Positions 27,701-37,527 of a stretch of DNA of 64,000 nucleotides are shown here, piece by piece. Positions within the stretch are counted from its first letter, which is position 1. Each line of letters begins with the position of its first letter. The notes below the pieces were generated by a model, which saw nothing but the letters and a program-made list of their open reading frames with translations, was not told where the DNA came from and did no database searches. The stretch spans positions 2,976,001 through 3,040,000 of the forward strand of contig NZ_PHUE01000001.1 in the NCBI RefSeq assembly GCF_002813295.1, in the 5' to 3' direction. Both the position numbers and the translations under genes were made by a program. This stretch comes from Flavobacterium sp. 5 (GTDB lineage: Bacteria > Bacteroidota > Bacteroidia > Flavobacteriales > Flavobacteriaceae).

Positions 27701-27892
27701 TTTAATGGTATACTTACCATCGAAATCTGATTGAGTTCCATTTTTTGTACCTTTAATTAATACACTTACACCCGGTAAAGGCATACCTGCATTGTCGGAA
27801 ACAATACCTGAAACAGATCTTTCTTGCGCAAAAGTTAGTTGCGCCACTAGTACTACAAGGAGTACTAAGAATCCATTGAACTTTAGTTTCAT
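24731..27892 (-). CDS. SusC/RagA family TonB-linked outer-membrane transporter (second pair)
   Basis: The frame is open from 27958, but the family signal peptide begins at residue 23 of that frame, so the ATG at 27892 is used, giving 1053 residues. The order is signal peptide (1-22), CarboxypepD_reg-like domain (25-105), plug with RGARSFTGNNTPLYVIDGMP and IYGLRASNGVIVITTKSG, then a beta-barrel. The plug and barrel differ strongly from the first SusC although the first 60 residues are almost identical. It is followed 16 bases later by its SusD partner. Confidence 0.93.
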   Translation of the reverse strand: MKLKFNGFLVLLVVLVAQLTFAQERSVSGIVSDNAGMPLPGVSVLIKGTKNGTQSDFDGKYTIKAAPSDILVFTYVGMKPSEKSASSTTVNTKLTSDATQLEIVVVTAMGIKREKKALGYATQEVKAEELTKGNNNSLAGALQGKLAGVQITPSSGAPGASSQIVIRGARSFTGNNTPLYVIDGMPVASQADYSTGDSVTGSDSSNRAIDIDPNDIESINVLKGQAASAIYGLRASNGVIVITTKSGKGASKNGKPTISFSTSITADNVSRKPDYQTEYAQGSTNTYDPTSSLSWGPKISSLPNDPKYGGNISNVLNGGDITTNAGKYYVPQRATAGLDPWVSPKVYDNFGDFFKTGITVNNSFSITQATEKSNYAFSLGSSNQDGFIPATGFDRYNAKAAFSTKLSDEWKTGFVGNYVQTKIEKATGANDSSVAGAFASPISYDLKGNGYENPLDPYKQIYYRPTGFNNPYWAAAHNIFDEQTDRFYGNSYVEFAPKISTNDQHKISFRYQLGADSYTTNYRDIQEYGNKQTTQGHLDLYGITSRTINSLFTVNYEYKISDDLNLTALAGNEINDRYEKSYDMIGNDLNFGGWANLGNAKQTVATDNITKNRTFGLFGNLNLSYKNFIFLGTTVRKDIVSSMPRDNRSFVYPSVSLGLVLTELEALKGNSTISFAKLRGSWAEVGQAGTYFDNYYTVPSYGGGFWANSPVNYPLGGINSYIPNNLVYDSNLKPQNTKSYELGGELRLFENRISIDYTYARQNVIDQIFDVPLAGSTGAASYRTNGGKIHTNSHELLVTVIPVKTTNFDWTLSANFTKTDNYVDELKPGVDNIFLGGFSTPQIRASVGERFPVIYGTSFARDDKGNIIVDSKGLALAGETKALGQVAPKFNLGGSTSFRYKQITLAATFEWKNGGKMYSGTNSLLDTYGLSAKTGNRDELLVQEGVTKTGEVNTKGATKQDTYTRYSNIAESAIYDASFVKLREISIGYTMPQFSKGFDIRFSAFARNILLSSKLPNLDPESSQGNNNMAGGFERLSIPQTTSVGVGMNLTIN

Positions 27893-28165
27893 TTTTAAAT
27901 ATTTTGAATTAGTGCGGCAAAAATCATAATAATTTGTTAACCATCCTATAACATTCAATTTTTTTATGCGCGCATAATTACTTTATATTTTTAACTTATA
28001 ACTAGGATAATGTTATAAATAAATATTAAAAATAATAAAATTTAAGGTGTTTTTTAACATATTCTTGCGTGAATATTTAAAAAAAGGCAATTTGCGCAAT
28101 AATAAAAATGTATTTTTATAACAAATTAACTAAATAATGTTATAAAAACAACAGATCTTGTCTTG
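27893..28165. other. Upstream region of the second SusCD operon
   Basis: The first 55 bases upstream of the susC start resemble the leader of the other susC, including ATTTTTAAATATTTTG read on the plus strand. Further out, the words TTATAAC or GTTATAA (or nearly so) occur five times between about 27945 and 28147. They could be binding sites for a regulator, but in such AT-rich DNA chance is possible. Confidence 0.4.
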
Positions 28166-29860
28166 TTAAAATTTTATGCTGTAATTTAACGTAACGTTGG
28201 TATTGAAAAATTTAATTTCATTGTTGCTTTGTTTGCCATTTGTGATGGCGAATTTTAATAACCCATTTGTGGTTTGTGTACCTAACCCGAGGCCTATGCC
28301 TAGAAGTTTTTTGTTGGTTTTTGTAGTAGCAAAAGTTGTTGGATCTTCGTAGTAACAGTAATCTAATATAGAGTTAAGGTATAAATTAGACGAAATTAAA
28401 TACCTATATTCTGTCATAATAGCAATCATCAAATTTGCTTGTAGGCTATTCTCTGAAAACCCTCTTATGGAGTTAATTCCTCCAAAACGATATAATTCAT
28501 TTGTAATGTAATCTTGGCTTTTTAAATAATAATTCTGGTTTTTAACATTTATAATATTTTTCTCATTAATGTAAAAATCATTCATTATGTTAAAATTTAC
28601 AAAATTTTGCTTTAAGGAAGGATTTGTACTTGTTGTTCGATTTCCTGTACCAAGAGCTAAGTTTATGTATGATTTTATTGAAAACAGTTTGTTTTTTGAG
28701 TTGTTTTTTTTAAATTCAATTGTTGTGGTGTAGAAAGTGTTTTTGTAGTCTGTCAAACTTTGACTGTTTAGATTTTGAATATCGCTTGATTCGGTCGATT
28801 CGTAGCCAAGGTAGATCCTTTTATTGTAATTTAGTAAATAACCCAATTGCAATAAAGTTTTTGTGTTTTGAAAAATACTGTCTTGTTTGAAAATGTTGAT
28901 TTGTGCTTTTATTGCTACTGCACTGTTGAATAAATAGGGTATGTTTAAACTGGCGTTAAAAAGTTTTTGTTTATTTCCATCGTTTTTCCAATAAATGGAT
29001 AATTCTTCTCCGTTTTTAATTGCATTAACCAAGGTTAGATCTAAATAACCGTTAAATTGTATTTTTTTATTTTCAGAACTGTTGAATCCTAAGTAGCCGT
29101 CAAAATTGTTGGCTTTTCTTTTTTCTAAATAAACAAATACTTTAGTGGTGTCTTTGGTGAATAATATCTCAGGTGCTTTGATCTGATTAATAAATCCAAA
29201 TTCTTCAAAATCGTGTTGAATTTGTTTTACAGTTTCTTGGTTGAAGATTGTGTTTTTGTGTTTTTTATTGATTTCTTTTTCTGCTCCTTTAGGAAAGAGT
29301 TTTTTTTGTTGATTGGAGTATTTTATGTCAATCGAGTTTATATTTCTTTTGTTGTCTTTTGAGATTGATAAATCTGCATATAGGTTTTGTTTTTTTTGTT
29401 GAATGTTGGTGAGTTTTACTTTTGCGAATGCATAACCATTTCTTTCCAAATTTTGTATAGTGTGTTTTAAAAAGGGTTCTATTTGAGAATATGGTAATAT
29501 TATAGAATCTTGTTTTGTATTGAATAAATTATCTAGGAAGGGATCTTTTTTTATACCTATATATATATGTATGTTTTTGATTCTTTTTTCAAGGTATATT
29601 TTTGCTGTATAAATACTGTCATTATCTTTGTTTTTCTCAGTTATTTGATTGTTTATATAGCCTATTTCGGTTAGTTTTTTACTAACTGTATTTATTTCTT
29701 CAATTAGTTGTTTAGCGCTTTGCTGGTTTTTTGAGTATCCGATGGAATCAATTATTTTGGTCTCAATTGATGTATTGCCAATTATTTTTAATTGAAGAGT
29801 TTGACCTTTGGAAGTCAAATAAGTAAGTAAAAAAAATAGAATAAGAATTTTAGATTTCAA
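28166..29860 (-). CDS. Omp85/BamA-TamA-like outer-membrane protein
   Basis: The 564-residue protein has a signal peptide (about residues 1-19, ending SKGQ). POTRA-like periplasmic repeats span about residues 20-250, with KKLTEIGYINNQI and LERNGYAFAKVKLTNIQQ. A C-terminal beta-barrel contains the Omp85 signature RFGGINSIRGFSENSLQ near residue 460. The last residue is phenylalanine, as in outer-membrane proteins. BamA itself is usually much longer, so this is a paralogue of TamA or two-partner type. It stands alone on the minus strand; no partner is seen. Confidence 0.8.
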   Translation of the reverse strand: MKSKILILFFLLTYLTSKGQTLQLKIIGNTSIETKIIDSIGYSKNQQSAKQLIEEINTVSKKLTEIGYINNQITEKNKDNDSIYTAKIYLEKRIKNIHIYIGIKKDPFLDNLFNTKQDSIILPYSQIEPFLKHTIQNLERNGYAFAKVKLTNIQQKKQNLYADLSISKDNKRNINSIDIKYSNQQKKLFPKGAEKEINKKHKNTIFNQETVKQIQHDFEEFGFINQIKAPEILFTKDTTKVFVYLEKRKANNFDGYLGFNSSENKKIQFNGYLDLTLVNAIKNGEELSIYWKNDGNKQKLFNASLNIPYLFNSAVAIKAQINIFKQDSIFQNTKTLLQLGYLLNYNKRIYLGYESTESSDIQNLNSQSLTDYKNTFYTTTIEFKKNNSKNKLFSIKSYINLALGTGNRTTSTNPSLKQNFVNFNIMNDFYINEKNIINVKNQNYYLKSQDYITNELYRFGGINSIRGFSENSLQANLMIAIMTEYRYLISSNLYLNSILDYCYYEDPTTFATTKTNKKLLGIGLGLGTQTTNGLLKFAITNGKQSNNEIKFFNTNVTLNYSIKF

Positions 29861-30013
29861 TTTTGATTTCTTTTTAATAAAACTAACGCAAATATCTATC
29901 GTTTGTTACAATAATCATAATGTTTGTTTTTTAAGTTGTTATTGTTTTTTTTGATTGAGTCTATTTAATTAGAAAATAAATTTTTACTTCTACTGAAAAT
30001 AAATGAATTATGA

Positions 30014-30044
30014 TTTGTGGAGTAAAAATTAATTCATACATTTG
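30014..30044 (+). promoter_or_regulatory. Promoter of the rpsL-rpsG-fusA-rpsJ operon
   Basis: TTTG at 30014-30017 and TACATTTG at 30037-30044 are separated by 19 bases, an exact match to the Bacteroidota promoter TTTG-N19-TAnnTTTG. CAACCCC follows the -7 box, then a small CCCG..CGGG hairpin before rpsL. Confidence 0.8.
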
Positions 30045-30097
30045 CAACCCCGTAAAAAGCGGGATTTTAATATAATAAGAAATTTTAGTATTTAATT

Positions 30098-30481
30098 ATG
30101 CCAACAATTCAACAATTAGTAAGAACAGGAAGAACTCAGATAACTAAGAAGAGTAAATCGGTTGCTTTAGATTCTTGTCCTCAAAGAAGAGGGGTTTGTA
30201 CGCGTGTTTACACTACTACACCAAAAAAACCAAACTCTGCAATGCGTAAAGTAGCGCGTGTACGTTTGACAAATGGTAATGAAGTGAATGCTTACATCCC
30301 TGGAGAAGGACACAATTTACAAGAGCACTCGATAGTATTAGTTAGGGGTGGAAGGGTAAAAGATTTGCCAGGAGTTAGATATCACATCGTTCGTGGTGCA
30401 CTTGATACATCAGGTGTAGCAGGAAGAACGCAAAGAAGATCTAAATACGGAGCAAAAAGACCAAAAGAAGCGAAAAAGTAA
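30098..30481 (+). CDS. rpsL: 30S ribosomal protein S12
   Basis: S12 sits at the decoding centre of the small subunit. The motif [20 protein letters not shown] (residues 40-59) and the loop [14 protein letters not shown] (84-97) are diagnostic. Lysines K43 and K88, common sites of streptomycin-resistance changes, are in the wild-type state. The length of 127 residues is normal. It is the first gene of the str operon, 53 bases after a good promoter. Confidence 0.98.
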
Positions 30482-30554
30482 TTTAAAAAGTTATGTTTAA
30501 TGTAGTGTGATTTATCGTGCTAGATTATTCGTGAAATTTTATTAAAAAAAAGAC

Positions 30555-31031
30555 ATGAGAAAAAGAGCGGCAAAGAAAAGACCACTTTTACCAGATCCAA
30601 GGTTTAATGACCAATTGGTAACACGTTTTGTGAACAACTTAATGTGGGATGGTAAGAAATCAACAGCTTTTAAAGTTTTTTATGATGCAATTGACATCAT
30701 TGAAACTAAAAAACAAAATGACGAAAAAACTTCATTAGAAATCTGGAAAGATGCTTTGACAAACGTTATGCCTCACGTAGAAGTACGTAGTCGTAGAGTA
30801 GGTGGAGCTACATTTCAAATTCCAATGCAAATTAGACCAGATAGAAAAATTTCTATGGCAATGAAATGGTTGATTCTTTATTCAAGAAGAAGAAACGAAA
30901 AATCAATGGCTCAGAGATTAGCTTCAGAATGTTTAGCTGCTGCTAAAGAAGAAGGAGCTGCTGTTAAGAAAAGAATGGATACTCACAAGATGGCAGAAGC
31001 TAATAAAGCTTTCTCTCACTTTAGATTTTAA
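30555..31031 (+). CDS. rpsG: 30S ribosomal protein S7
   Basis: S7 nucleates assembly of the 30S head and contacts the E site. The protein opens [17 protein letters not shown] and contains [21 protein letters not shown] and [12 protein letters not shown], all family-conserved. At 158 residues it has the usual length. It lies 73 bases after rpsL and 10 bases before fusA, the standard str operon order. Confidence 0.98.
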   Translation: MRKRAAKKRPLLPDPRFNDQLVTRFVNNLMWDGKKSTAFKVFYDAIDIIETKKQNDEKTSLEIWKDALTNVMPHVEVRSRRVGGATFQIPMQIRPDRKISMAMKWLILYSRRRNEKSMAQRLASECLAAAKEEGAAVKKRMDTHKMAEANKAFSHFRF

Positions 31032-31041
31032 TTCTTAAGAA

Positions 31042-33198
31042 ATGGCTAGAGAACTTAAATATACAAGAAATATAGGAATTGCTGCTCACATTGATGCTGG
31101 TAAAACAACAACAACAGAGCGTATATTATTCTATACTGGAAAATCACACAAAATTGGTGAAGTACACGATGGTGCTGCAACAATGGACTGGATGGCACAA
31201 GAGCAAGAAAGAGGTATTACAATTACTTCTGCTGCTACAACTTGTGAATGGAATTTTCCAACTACTCAAGGTAAAATTTTACCTGAAACATTGCCTTATC
31301 ACTTTAATATTATCGATACTCCAGGACACGTTGACTTTACAGTTGAAGTAAACCGTTCTTTGCGTGTTCTTGATGGTTTGGTTTTCTTGTTTAGTGCTGT
31401 TGATGGTGTTGAGCCTCAATCGGAAACTAACTGGAGACTTGCTGATCAGTACAGAGTGCCACGTATTGGTTTCGTTAATAAAATGGATAGACAAGGTTCT
31501 AACTTTTTGATGGTTTGTCAACAAGTAAGAGATATGTTGAAATCAAATGCAGTTGCGATCACTTTGCCAATTGGTGAAGAAAATGATTTCAGAGGTGTTG
31601 TGGATTTAGTAAGAAATCAAGCTATTGTTTGGGATGATGCTGGAATGGGAGCAACTTATGAAGTTGTTGATATTCCTGCTGACATGCTTGACGAAGTAAA
31701 AGAATACAGATCAATTCTTATTGAAGCAGTTGCTGACTATGATGAGAATTTGCTTGAAAAATTCATGGAAGATGAAAGCTCTATTACAGAGGAAGAAATC
31801 AACGTGGCATTAAGAGCAGCTGTAATGGATATGGCAATCATTCCTATGATTGCTGGTTCTTCTTTCAAAAACAAAGGAGTTCAATTCATGTTAGATGCAG
31901 TATGTAAATACTTGCCTTCTCCAATGGATAAAGAAGGTATTGAAGGGATTCATCCTGATGATGCTGAATTATTAGAAGAGGATCAAACTAAAATCTTGCG
32001 TAAGCCAGATGTTAAGGAGCCATTCGCTGCTTTAGCATTTAAAATTGCTACTGACCCATTCGTAGGTCGTTTAGCTTTCTTCCGTGCTTATTCAGGGCGT
32101 TTAGATGCTGGTTCTTATGTTTTGAACACACGTTCAGGAAATAAAGAAAGAATTTCTCGTATCTACCAAATGCACGCTAACAAACAAAATCCAATCGAAT
32201 ATATTGAGGCTGGAGATATTGGAGCTGCTGTTGGATTTAAAGATATTAAAACTGGAGATACATTGTGTGATGAAAAACACCCAATTATTCTTGAGTCTAT
32301 GAAATTCCCTGCTCCGGTAATTGGTATCGCTATTGAGCCAAAAACTAAAGCTGATGTAGATAAAATGGGTATGGCTTTGGCTAAATTAGCTGAAGAAGAT
32401 CCTACTTTTACTGTTAGAACGGATGAGGCTTCAGGACAAACTATTATCTCTGGTATGGGTGAGCTTCACTTGGATATCTTGGTTGATAGAATGAAACGTG
32501 AATTCAAAGTTGAAGTAAACCAAGGTGAGCCTCAAGTTGAATATAAAGAAGCTTTTACAAAATCTGCTGTTCATAGAGAAACGTACAAAAAGCAATCAGG
32601 TGGTCGTGGTAAATTCGGTGATATCGTATTTAAATTAGAGCCAGCTGAAGAAGTTGATGGAAAAGTTCCTAATGGATTACAATTTGTTAACGCTGTAAAA
32701 GGTGGAAACGTTCCTAAAGAATATATTCCATCTGTAGAAAAAGGTTTTAGAGAAGCTATGAAAACAGGTCCTTTAGCGGGATACCAAGTTGATAGTTTAA
32801 AAGTAACTTTAACTGATGGATCTTTTCACCCTGTGGATTCTGATGCTCTTTCTTTTGAATTGGCGGCTAGAATGGGTTATAGAGAAGTTGCTAAAGCTGC
32901 TGGAGCTGTAATTCTTGAGCCAATCATGAAAATGGAAGTTATTACACCAGAAGAAAACATGGGAGATATCGTTGGTGATATTAACCGTCGTAGAGGTCAG
33001 GTAAATGACATGGGTGATAGAAATGGAGCTAAAACTATTAAAGCTGATGTGCCTTTATCGGAAATGTTTGGATATGTAACAACATTGAGAACATTGTCTT
33101 CAGGTAGAGCTACTTCAACAATGGAGTTTTCTCACTATGCAGAAACGCCTTCTAATATTTCAGAAGCGGTAATTAAAAAAGCAAAAGGTAACGCTTAA
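31042..33198 (+). CDS. fusA: Elongation factor G
   Basis: EF-G is the GTPase that drives ribosomal translocation. G1 [10 protein letters not shown] is at residues 15-24, the switch region [13 protein letters not shown] at 55-67, G3 DTPGHVDF at 92-99 and G4 NKMD at 146-149. Domain IV contains [18 protein letters not shown]. The 718-residue length and gene order rpsG-fusA-rpsJ point to the ribosomal-operon copy. The start ATG directly follows the ten-base palindrome TTCTTAAGAA, repeated before rpsJ. Confidence 0.98.
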   Translation: MARELKYTRNIGIAAHIDAGKTTTTERILFYTGKSHKIGEVHDGAATMDWMAQEQERGITITSAATTCEWNFPTTQGKILPETLPYHFNIIDTPGHVDFTVEVNRSLRVLDGLVFLFSAVDGVEPQSETNWRLADQYRVPRIGFVNKMDRQGSNFLMVCQQVRDMLKSNAVAITLPIGEENDFRGVVDLVRNQAIVWDDAGMGATYEVVDIPADMLDEVKEYRSILIEAVADYDENLLEKFMEDESSITEEEINVALRAAVMDMAIIPMIAGSSFKNKGVQFMLDAVCKYLPSPMDKEGIEGIHPDDAELLEEDQTKILRKPDVKEPFAALAFKIATDPFVGRLAFFRAYSGRLDAGSYVLNTRSGNKERISRIYQMHANKQNPIEYIEAGDIGAAVGFKDIKTGDTLCDEKHPIILESMKFPAPVIGIAIEPKTKADVDKMGMALAKLAEEDPTFTVRTDEASGQTIISGMGELHLDILVDRMKREFKVEVNQGEPQVEYKEAFTKSAVHRETYKKQSGGRGKFGDIVFKLEPAEEVDGKVPNGLQFVNAVKGGNVPKEYIPSVEKGFREAMKTGPLAGYQVDSLKVTLTDGSFHPVDSDALSFELAARMGYREVAKAAGAVILEPIMKMEVITPEENMGDIVGDINRRRGQVNDMGDRNGAKTIKADVPLSEMFGYVTTLRTLSSGRATSTMEFSHYAETPSNISEAVIKKAKGNA

Positions 33199-33209
33199 TT
33201 CTTAAGAAA

Positions 33210-33515
33210 ATGAGTCAAAAAATCAGAATAAAACTAAAATCTTACGATCACATGTTGGTAGATAAGTCTGCTGAAAAGATTGTAAAAACAGTAAAAACTA
33301 CTGGTGCTGTTGTAACTGGGCCAATCCCATTGCCAACTCACAAAAAACTTTTTACAGTATTGCGTTCTCCACACGTAAACAAAAAAGCGAGAGAGCAATT
33401 TGAAGTAATGTCATATAAGAGATTAATTGATATTTATTCATCTTCATCTAAAACTATTGATGCTTTAATGAAACTTGAATTGCCAAGTGGAGTTGAAGTT
33501 GAAATCAAAGTTTAA
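33210..33515 (+). CDS. rpsJ: 30S ribosomal protein S10
   Basis: S10 is a 30S head protein that also acts as NusE in antitermination. The 101-residue protein contains [21 protein letters not shown] and [27 protein letters not shown], both diagnostic. It starts 11 bases after fusA, so it is co-transcribed with the str genes. The rest of the S10 set has its own promoter 155 bases downstream. Confidence 0.98.
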
Positions 33516-33564
33516 GTACTTTAGAGTAATAAAAGGACGCCGTTTTTAGGTAAAAAATATTTTT

Positions 33565-33595
33565 TTGGTTTGTGTGTAAATAAGTTATATCTTTG
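33565..33595 (+). promoter_or_regulatory. Promoter of the rplC-led S10 operon
   Basis: TTG at 33565-33567 is followed after 20 bases by TATCTTTG at 33588-33595, then CACCC. This matches the flavobacterial promoter pattern. It lies in the 155-base gap between rpsJ and rplC, with a leader of about 70 bases to the rplC ATG. Confidence 0.75.
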
Positions 33596-33670
33596 CACCC
33601 ACTTAAAAAAATAGGATTTGCTTAAAAGCAGCGTTCTATATTTATATTTAATAATTAATAATTAATATTT

Positions 33671-34288
33671 ATGTCTGGGTTAATTGGTAGAAAAATCGGC
33701 ATGACTAGTATTTTCGATGAAAACGGGAAGAATATTCCTTGTACAGTAATTGAAGCTGGTCCATGCGTTGTTACCCAAGTCAGAACCAAAGGTGTTGACG
33801 GGTACGAAGCGTTGCAACTTGGTTTCGATGACAAAAACGAGAAACATTCCACAAAAGCGGCTGTAGGTCACTTTAAGAAAGCTGGAACTGTTGCTAAGAA
33901 AAAAGTCGTTGAATTTCAAGATTTTGCAACTGAACAAAAATTAGGAGATCTTATTGATGTTTCTATTTTCGCAGAAGGAGAATTTGTAGATATACAAGGT
34001 GTGTCTAAAGGTAAAGGTTTTCAGGGGGTTGTAAAACGTCACGGTTTTGGTGGTGTTGGTCAAGCAACTCACGGTCAACACAATCGTTTAAGAGCGCCAG
34101 GTTCTGTAGGAGCTTCTTCTTATCCATCTAGAGTATTCAAAGGAATGCGTATGGCTGGAAGAATGGGAGGAGATAATGTAAAAGTTCAAAACCTTAGAGT
34201 TTTAAAAGTAGTTTCTGATAAGAACTTACTTGTTGTTAAAGGATGTATTCCTGGATGCAAAAACTCTTATGTAATCATTCAGAAGTAA
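33671..34288 (+). CDS. rplC: 50S ribosomal protein L3
   Basis: L3 is an early assembly protein near the peptidyl-transferase centre. [20 protein letters not shown] opens the protein, and [18 protein letters not shown] with [35 protein letters not shown] gives the conserved core loop. The length of 205 residues is normal. Its TAA shares its last base with the ATG of rplD, which indicates coupled translation. Confidence 0.98.
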   Translation: MSGLIGRKIGMTSIFDENGKNIPCTVIEAGPCVVTQVRTKGVDGYEALQLGFDDKNEKHSTKAAVGHFKKAGTVAKKKVVEFQDFATEQKLGDLIDVSIFAEGEFVDIQGVSKGKGFQGVVKRHGFGGVGQATHGQHNRLRAPGSVGASSYPSRVFKGMRMAGRMGGDNVKVQNLRVLKVVSDKNLLVVKGCIPGCKNSYVIIQK

Positions 34289-34917
34289 TGGAAGCAAAAG
34301 TATTAGATTTCAATGGAAAAGATACTGGAAGAAAAGTTCAACTTTCTGATTCAGTATTCGGTATAGAGCCAAACAATCACGCAGTATATCTTGATGTTAA
34401 GCAATATCTTGCTAACCAACGTCAAGGGACGCACAAAGCTAAAGAAAGAGCTGAAGTTGCAGGATCTACTCGTAAAATAAAAAAACAAAAAGGAACTGGT
34501 ACTGCTCGTGCGGGTAGTGCAAAGAATCCATTGTTTAAAGGTGGTGGAACAGTTTTCGGACCAAGACCAAGAAGTTATTCATTCAAATTGAATAAAAGCT
34601 TGAAAAGATTGGCTAGAAAATCTGCTTTCTCAATTAAAGCAAAAGAATCGAACATTATCGTTCTTGAAGACTTTAATTTTGAAACGCCAAACACTAAAAA
34701 TTTCATTAACGTTTTGAAATCTTTAGAGTTAGAAAACAAAAAATCATTGTTTGTGTTGGGTGATACGAATAAAAACGTATATTTGTCGTCACGTAATTTA
34801 AAAGCATCAAACGTGGTAAGTAGCTATGAATTAAGCACTTATGCTATTTTAAATGCTAATAATTTAGTGCTTTTAGAGAGTTCTTTAGAAGTAATTGAAG
34901 AAAATTTAAGTAAATAA
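34288..34917 (+). CDS. rplD: 50S ribosomal protein L4
   Basis: L4 lines the peptide exit tunnel. The family start [19 protein letters not shown] lies at 34288; the frame is open 45 bases further upstream inside rplC, but that part is not ribosomal-protein-like. The tunnel loop contains RKIKKQKGTGTARAGSAKNPLFKGGGTVFGPRPRSY. The length is 209 residues. L4 often regulates its own operon in other bacteria; no such site is demonstrated here. Confidence 0.98.
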   Translation: MEAKVLDFNGKDTGRKVQLSDSVFGIEPNNHAVYLDVKQYLANQRQGTHKAKERAEVAGSTRKIKKQKGTGTARAGSAKNPLFKGGGTVFGPRPRSYSFKLNKSLKRLARKSAFSIKAKESNIIVLEDFNFETPNTKNFINVLKSLELENKKSLFVLGDTNKNVYLSSRNLKASNVVSSYELSTYAILNANNLVLLESSLEVIEENLSK

Positions 34918-34923
34918 TAGGAT

Positions 34924-35214
34924 ATGAGCATCATAATTAAACCTATAGTAACGGAAAAAGTAACCAAAGAAAGTGAAGTTTTAAACCGCTTCGGATTCGT
35001 TGTTGACAAGAAAGCAAACAAAGTACAAATTAAGAAAGCTATTGAAGCTGCTTATGGAGTAACTATTTTGAGTGTTAACACAATGAATGTGAGACCGGAT
35101 AGAACTACAAAATACACTAAAAGTGGTTTGATCAGTGGAAAGACTAACGCAATTAAGAAAGCGATTGTTCAAGTACAAGAAGGAGAAACAATTGATTTTT
35201 ACAACAATATCTAA
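34924..35214 (+). CDS. rplW: 50S ribosomal protein L23
   Basis: L23 sits at the tunnel exit and docks trigger factor and SRP. The 96-residue protein contains IIKPIVTEKVTKESE at the start and VDKKANKVQIKKAIEAAYGV, which is diagnostic. It starts six bases after rplD and six bases before rplB, in the canonical S10 order. Confidence 0.97.
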   Translation: MSIIIKPIVTEKVTKESEVLNRFGFVVDKKANKVQIKKAIEAAYGVTILSVNTMNVRPDRTTKYTKSGLISGKTNAIKKAIVQVQEGETIDFYNNI

Positions 35215-35220
35215 GATAAA

Positions 35221-36045
35221 ATGTCAGTAAGAAAATTAAAACCTATTACCCCAGGTCAGCGATTTAGAGTTGTGAATGGTTATGACGCCATTACAACTGA
35301 TAAGCCGGAACGCTCTTTGATAGCGCCGATAAAAAACTCTGGAGGTAGAAATAGTCAAGGAAAGATGACCATGCGTTATACGGGTGGTGGTCACAAGCAG
35401 AGATATCGTATTATTGATTTCAAACGTACAAAGGAAGCAATTCCAGCTATCGTGAAATCAATCGAATACGATCCAAATCGTACTGCATTTATCGCTTTAT
35501 TAGCTTATGCTGATGGTGAGAAAACTTATATTATTGCTCAAAACGGATTGAAAGTTGGTCAGAAAGTAGTTTCTGGTCCAGAATCTCAACCTGAAATTGG
35601 TAATACTTTACCTTTAAGCAGAATTCCTTTAGGAACTGTTATATCTTGTATCGAATTGAGACCAGGACAAGGAGCTGTAATCGCTCGTTCTGCTGGAACA
35701 TTTGCTCAATTAATGGCAAGAGATGGAAAATATGCTACAATTAAAATGCCGTCAGGAGAAACAAGATTAATCTTGTTGACTTGTTCAGCTACAATTGGAG
35801 CAGTATCTAATTCTGACCACCAATTAGTTGTATCTGGAAAAGCAGGTAGAACAAGATGGTTGGGTAGAAGACCTAGAACAAGACCTGTTGCAATGAACCC
35901 TGTCGATCACCCAATGGGTGGTGGTGAAGGACGTTCTTCTGGTGGACATCCACGTTCTAGAAACGGTATACCTGCTAAAGGTTATAGAACTCGTTCTAAG
36001 AAAAACCCGAGTAACAAGTACATTGTAGAACGTAGAAAGAAATAA
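35221..36045 (+). CDS. rplB: 50S ribosomal protein L2
   Basis: L2 is required for subunit association and peptidyl transfer. The 274-residue protein contains [23 protein letters not shown], and near the C-terminus the invariant stretch [19 protein letters not shown] with the functional histidine. It is followed six bases later by rpsS. Nothing is unusual in its length or frame. Confidence 0.98.
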   Translation: MSVRKLKPITPGQRFRVVNGYDAITTDKPERSLIAPIKNSGGRNSQGKMTMRYTGGGHKQRYRIIDFKRTKEAIPAIVKSIEYDPNRTAFIALLAYADGEKTYIIAQNGLKVGQKVVSGPESQPEIGNTLPLSRIPLGTVISCIELRPGQGAVIARSAGTFAQLMARDGKYATIKMPSGETRLILLTCSATIGAVSNSDHQLVVSGKAGRTRWLGRRPRTRPVAMNPVDHPMGGGEGRSSGGHPRSRNGIPAKGYRTRSKKNPSNKYIVERRKK

Positions 36046-36051
36046 TAAGAT

Positions 36052-36330
36052 ATGGCACGTTCATTAAAAAAAGGACCTTTCGTTCATTATAAGTTAGAAA
36101 AGAAAGTTGAAGAAAACATCGCAGGTGGAAACAAAGGAGTAGTAAAGACTTGGTCTAGAGCTTCTATGATTACTCCAGACTTTGTTGGACAAACTATCGC
36201 AGTTCATAACGGTCGTCAATTTGTACCAGTTTACGTAACTGAAAACATGGTAGGTCACAAATTAGGAGAATTTTCACCAACTAGATCTTTTAGAGGTCAT
36301 GCTGGAGCAAAAAATAAAGGTAAAAAATAA
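36052..36330 (+). CDS. rpsS: 30S ribosomal protein S19
   Basis: S19 binds the head of the 30S subunit near the A-site tRNA. The protein has the family hallmark [19 protein letters not shown] and later [46 protein letters not shown]. It has 92 residues and is spaced six bases from both rplB and rplV. Confidence 0.98.
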   Translation: MARSLKKGPFVHYKLEKKVEENIAGGNKGVVKTWSRASMITPDFVGQTIAVHNGRQFVPVYVTENMVGHKLGEFSPTRSFRGHAGAKNKGKK

Positions 36331-36336
36331 GAAGCA

Positions 36337-36750
36337 ATGGGAGTTCGTAAAAGAGAAACAGCAGATGCGAGAAAAGAGGCTAATAAGTCTATTGCTTTCG
36401 CAAAATTGAATAACTGCCCTACTTCACCTAGAAAAATGCGCTTAGTAGCGGACTTGGTAAGAGGTCAGAAGGTAGAAAGAGCACTTAACATATTAAGATT
36501 CAGTTCGAAAGAAGCTTCAAGAAAATTAGAAACATTATTATTATCTGCAATCAATAACTGGGAGCAAAAAAATAGTGAAGGTAATCTTGAAGAAGCTGGA
36601 TTATTTGTTAAAGAAATCCGTGTGGATGGTGGAATGATGTTGAAAAGACTTCGTCCAGCTCCACAAGGTAGAGCACACAGAATTAGAAAACGTTCTAACC
36701 ACGTAACAATCGTGTTAGGAGCTATCAATAACACACAAAGCAATTCTTAA
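36337..36750 (+). CDS. rplV: 50S ribosomal protein L22
   Basis: L22 extends a beta hairpin into the exit tunnel. The sequence [44 protein letters not shown] identifies it, and the tunnel hairpin [32 protein letters not shown] lies near the C-terminus. It has 137 residues, longer at the N-terminus than E. coli L22 (110). rpsC begins two bases after its stop. Confidence 0.98.
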   Translation: MGVRKRETADARKEANKSIAFAKLNNCPTSPRKMRLVADLVRGQKVERALNILRFSSKEASRKLETLLLSAINNWEQKNSEGNLEEAGLFVKEIRVDGGMMLKRLRPAPQGRAHRIRKRSNHVTIVLGAINNTQSNS

Positions 36751-36752
36751 GC

Positions 36753-37508
36753 ATGGGACAAAAGACAAATCCAATTGGAAATAGACTTGGTATCATCAGA
36801 GGATGGGACTCAAACTGGTATGGTGGAAATGATTACGGTGATAAGTTAGCCGAAGATTCAAAAATCAGAAAGTATATCCATGCTCGTTTATCAAAAGCTA
36901 GTGTATCAAAAGTAATCATCGAGAGAACTTTGAAACTTGTAACCGTTACTATCACTACTGCAAGACCTGGTATCATTATCGGGAAAGGTGGACAAGAGGT
37001 AGACAAGTTGAAAGAAGAACTTAAAAAGATTACTGACAAAGAGGTTCAAATCAACATCTTTGAAATTAAAAGACCTGAACTTGACGCGTATCTAGTTGCT
37101 ACAAGCATCTGTCGTCAAATCGAAAGCCGTATTTCTTACAGACGTGCAATCAAAATGGCTATTGCTGCTTCTATGCGTATGAACGCTGAAGGTATCAAAG
37201 TTTTGATTTCTGGTCGTTTGAACGGTGCAGAGATGGCTCGTTCAGAGGGTTTCAAAGAAGGACGTATTCCTCTATCAACTTTCAGAGCTGACATTGATTA
37301 TGCTTTGGCTGAAGCTCACACTACTTATGGTAGAATGGGGATCAAAGTATGGATCATGAAAGGTGAAGTTTACGGGAAGAGAGATCTTTCTCCACTTGCT
37401 GGAATGGATAAAAAACAAGCTGGTGGGGGTAAAGGTGGTGATTCTCCAAGAGGAGATAGAAAACCTTTTAACAAAGGTGGTAAACCAGACGCTCGTAAAA
37501 GAAAGTAA
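36753..37508 (+). CDS. rpsC: 30S ribosomal protein S3
   Basis: S3 forms part of the mRNA entry channel. The protein opens [25 protein letters not shown], has the KH motif [18 protein letters not shown], and the conserved [13 protein letters not shown]. It has 251 residues, with a C-terminal glycine-, lysine- and arginine-rich tail ([20 protein letters not shown]), a low-complexity extension. It starts two bases after rplV. Confidence 0.98.
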   Translation: MGQKTNPIGNRLGIIRGWDSNWYGGNDYGDKLAEDSKIRKYIHARLSKASVSKVIIERTLKLVTVTITTARPGIIIGKGGQEVDKLKEELKKITDKEVQINIFEIKRPELDAYLVATSICRQIESRISYRRAIKMAIAASMRMNAEGIKVLISGRLNGAEMARSEGFKEGRIPLSTFRADIDYALAEAHTTYGRMGIKVWIMKGEVYGKRDLSPLAGMDKKQAGGGKGGDSPRGDRKPFNKGGKPDARKRK

Positions 37509-37527
37509 TTTTTTAAATTAAAGAAAA

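Noticed and set aside
27893..27958. Upstream start for the second SusC
   Set aside because: The extra 22 residues precede a complete signal peptide identical to that of the first SusC, and the matching bases in the first copy are untranslated leader.
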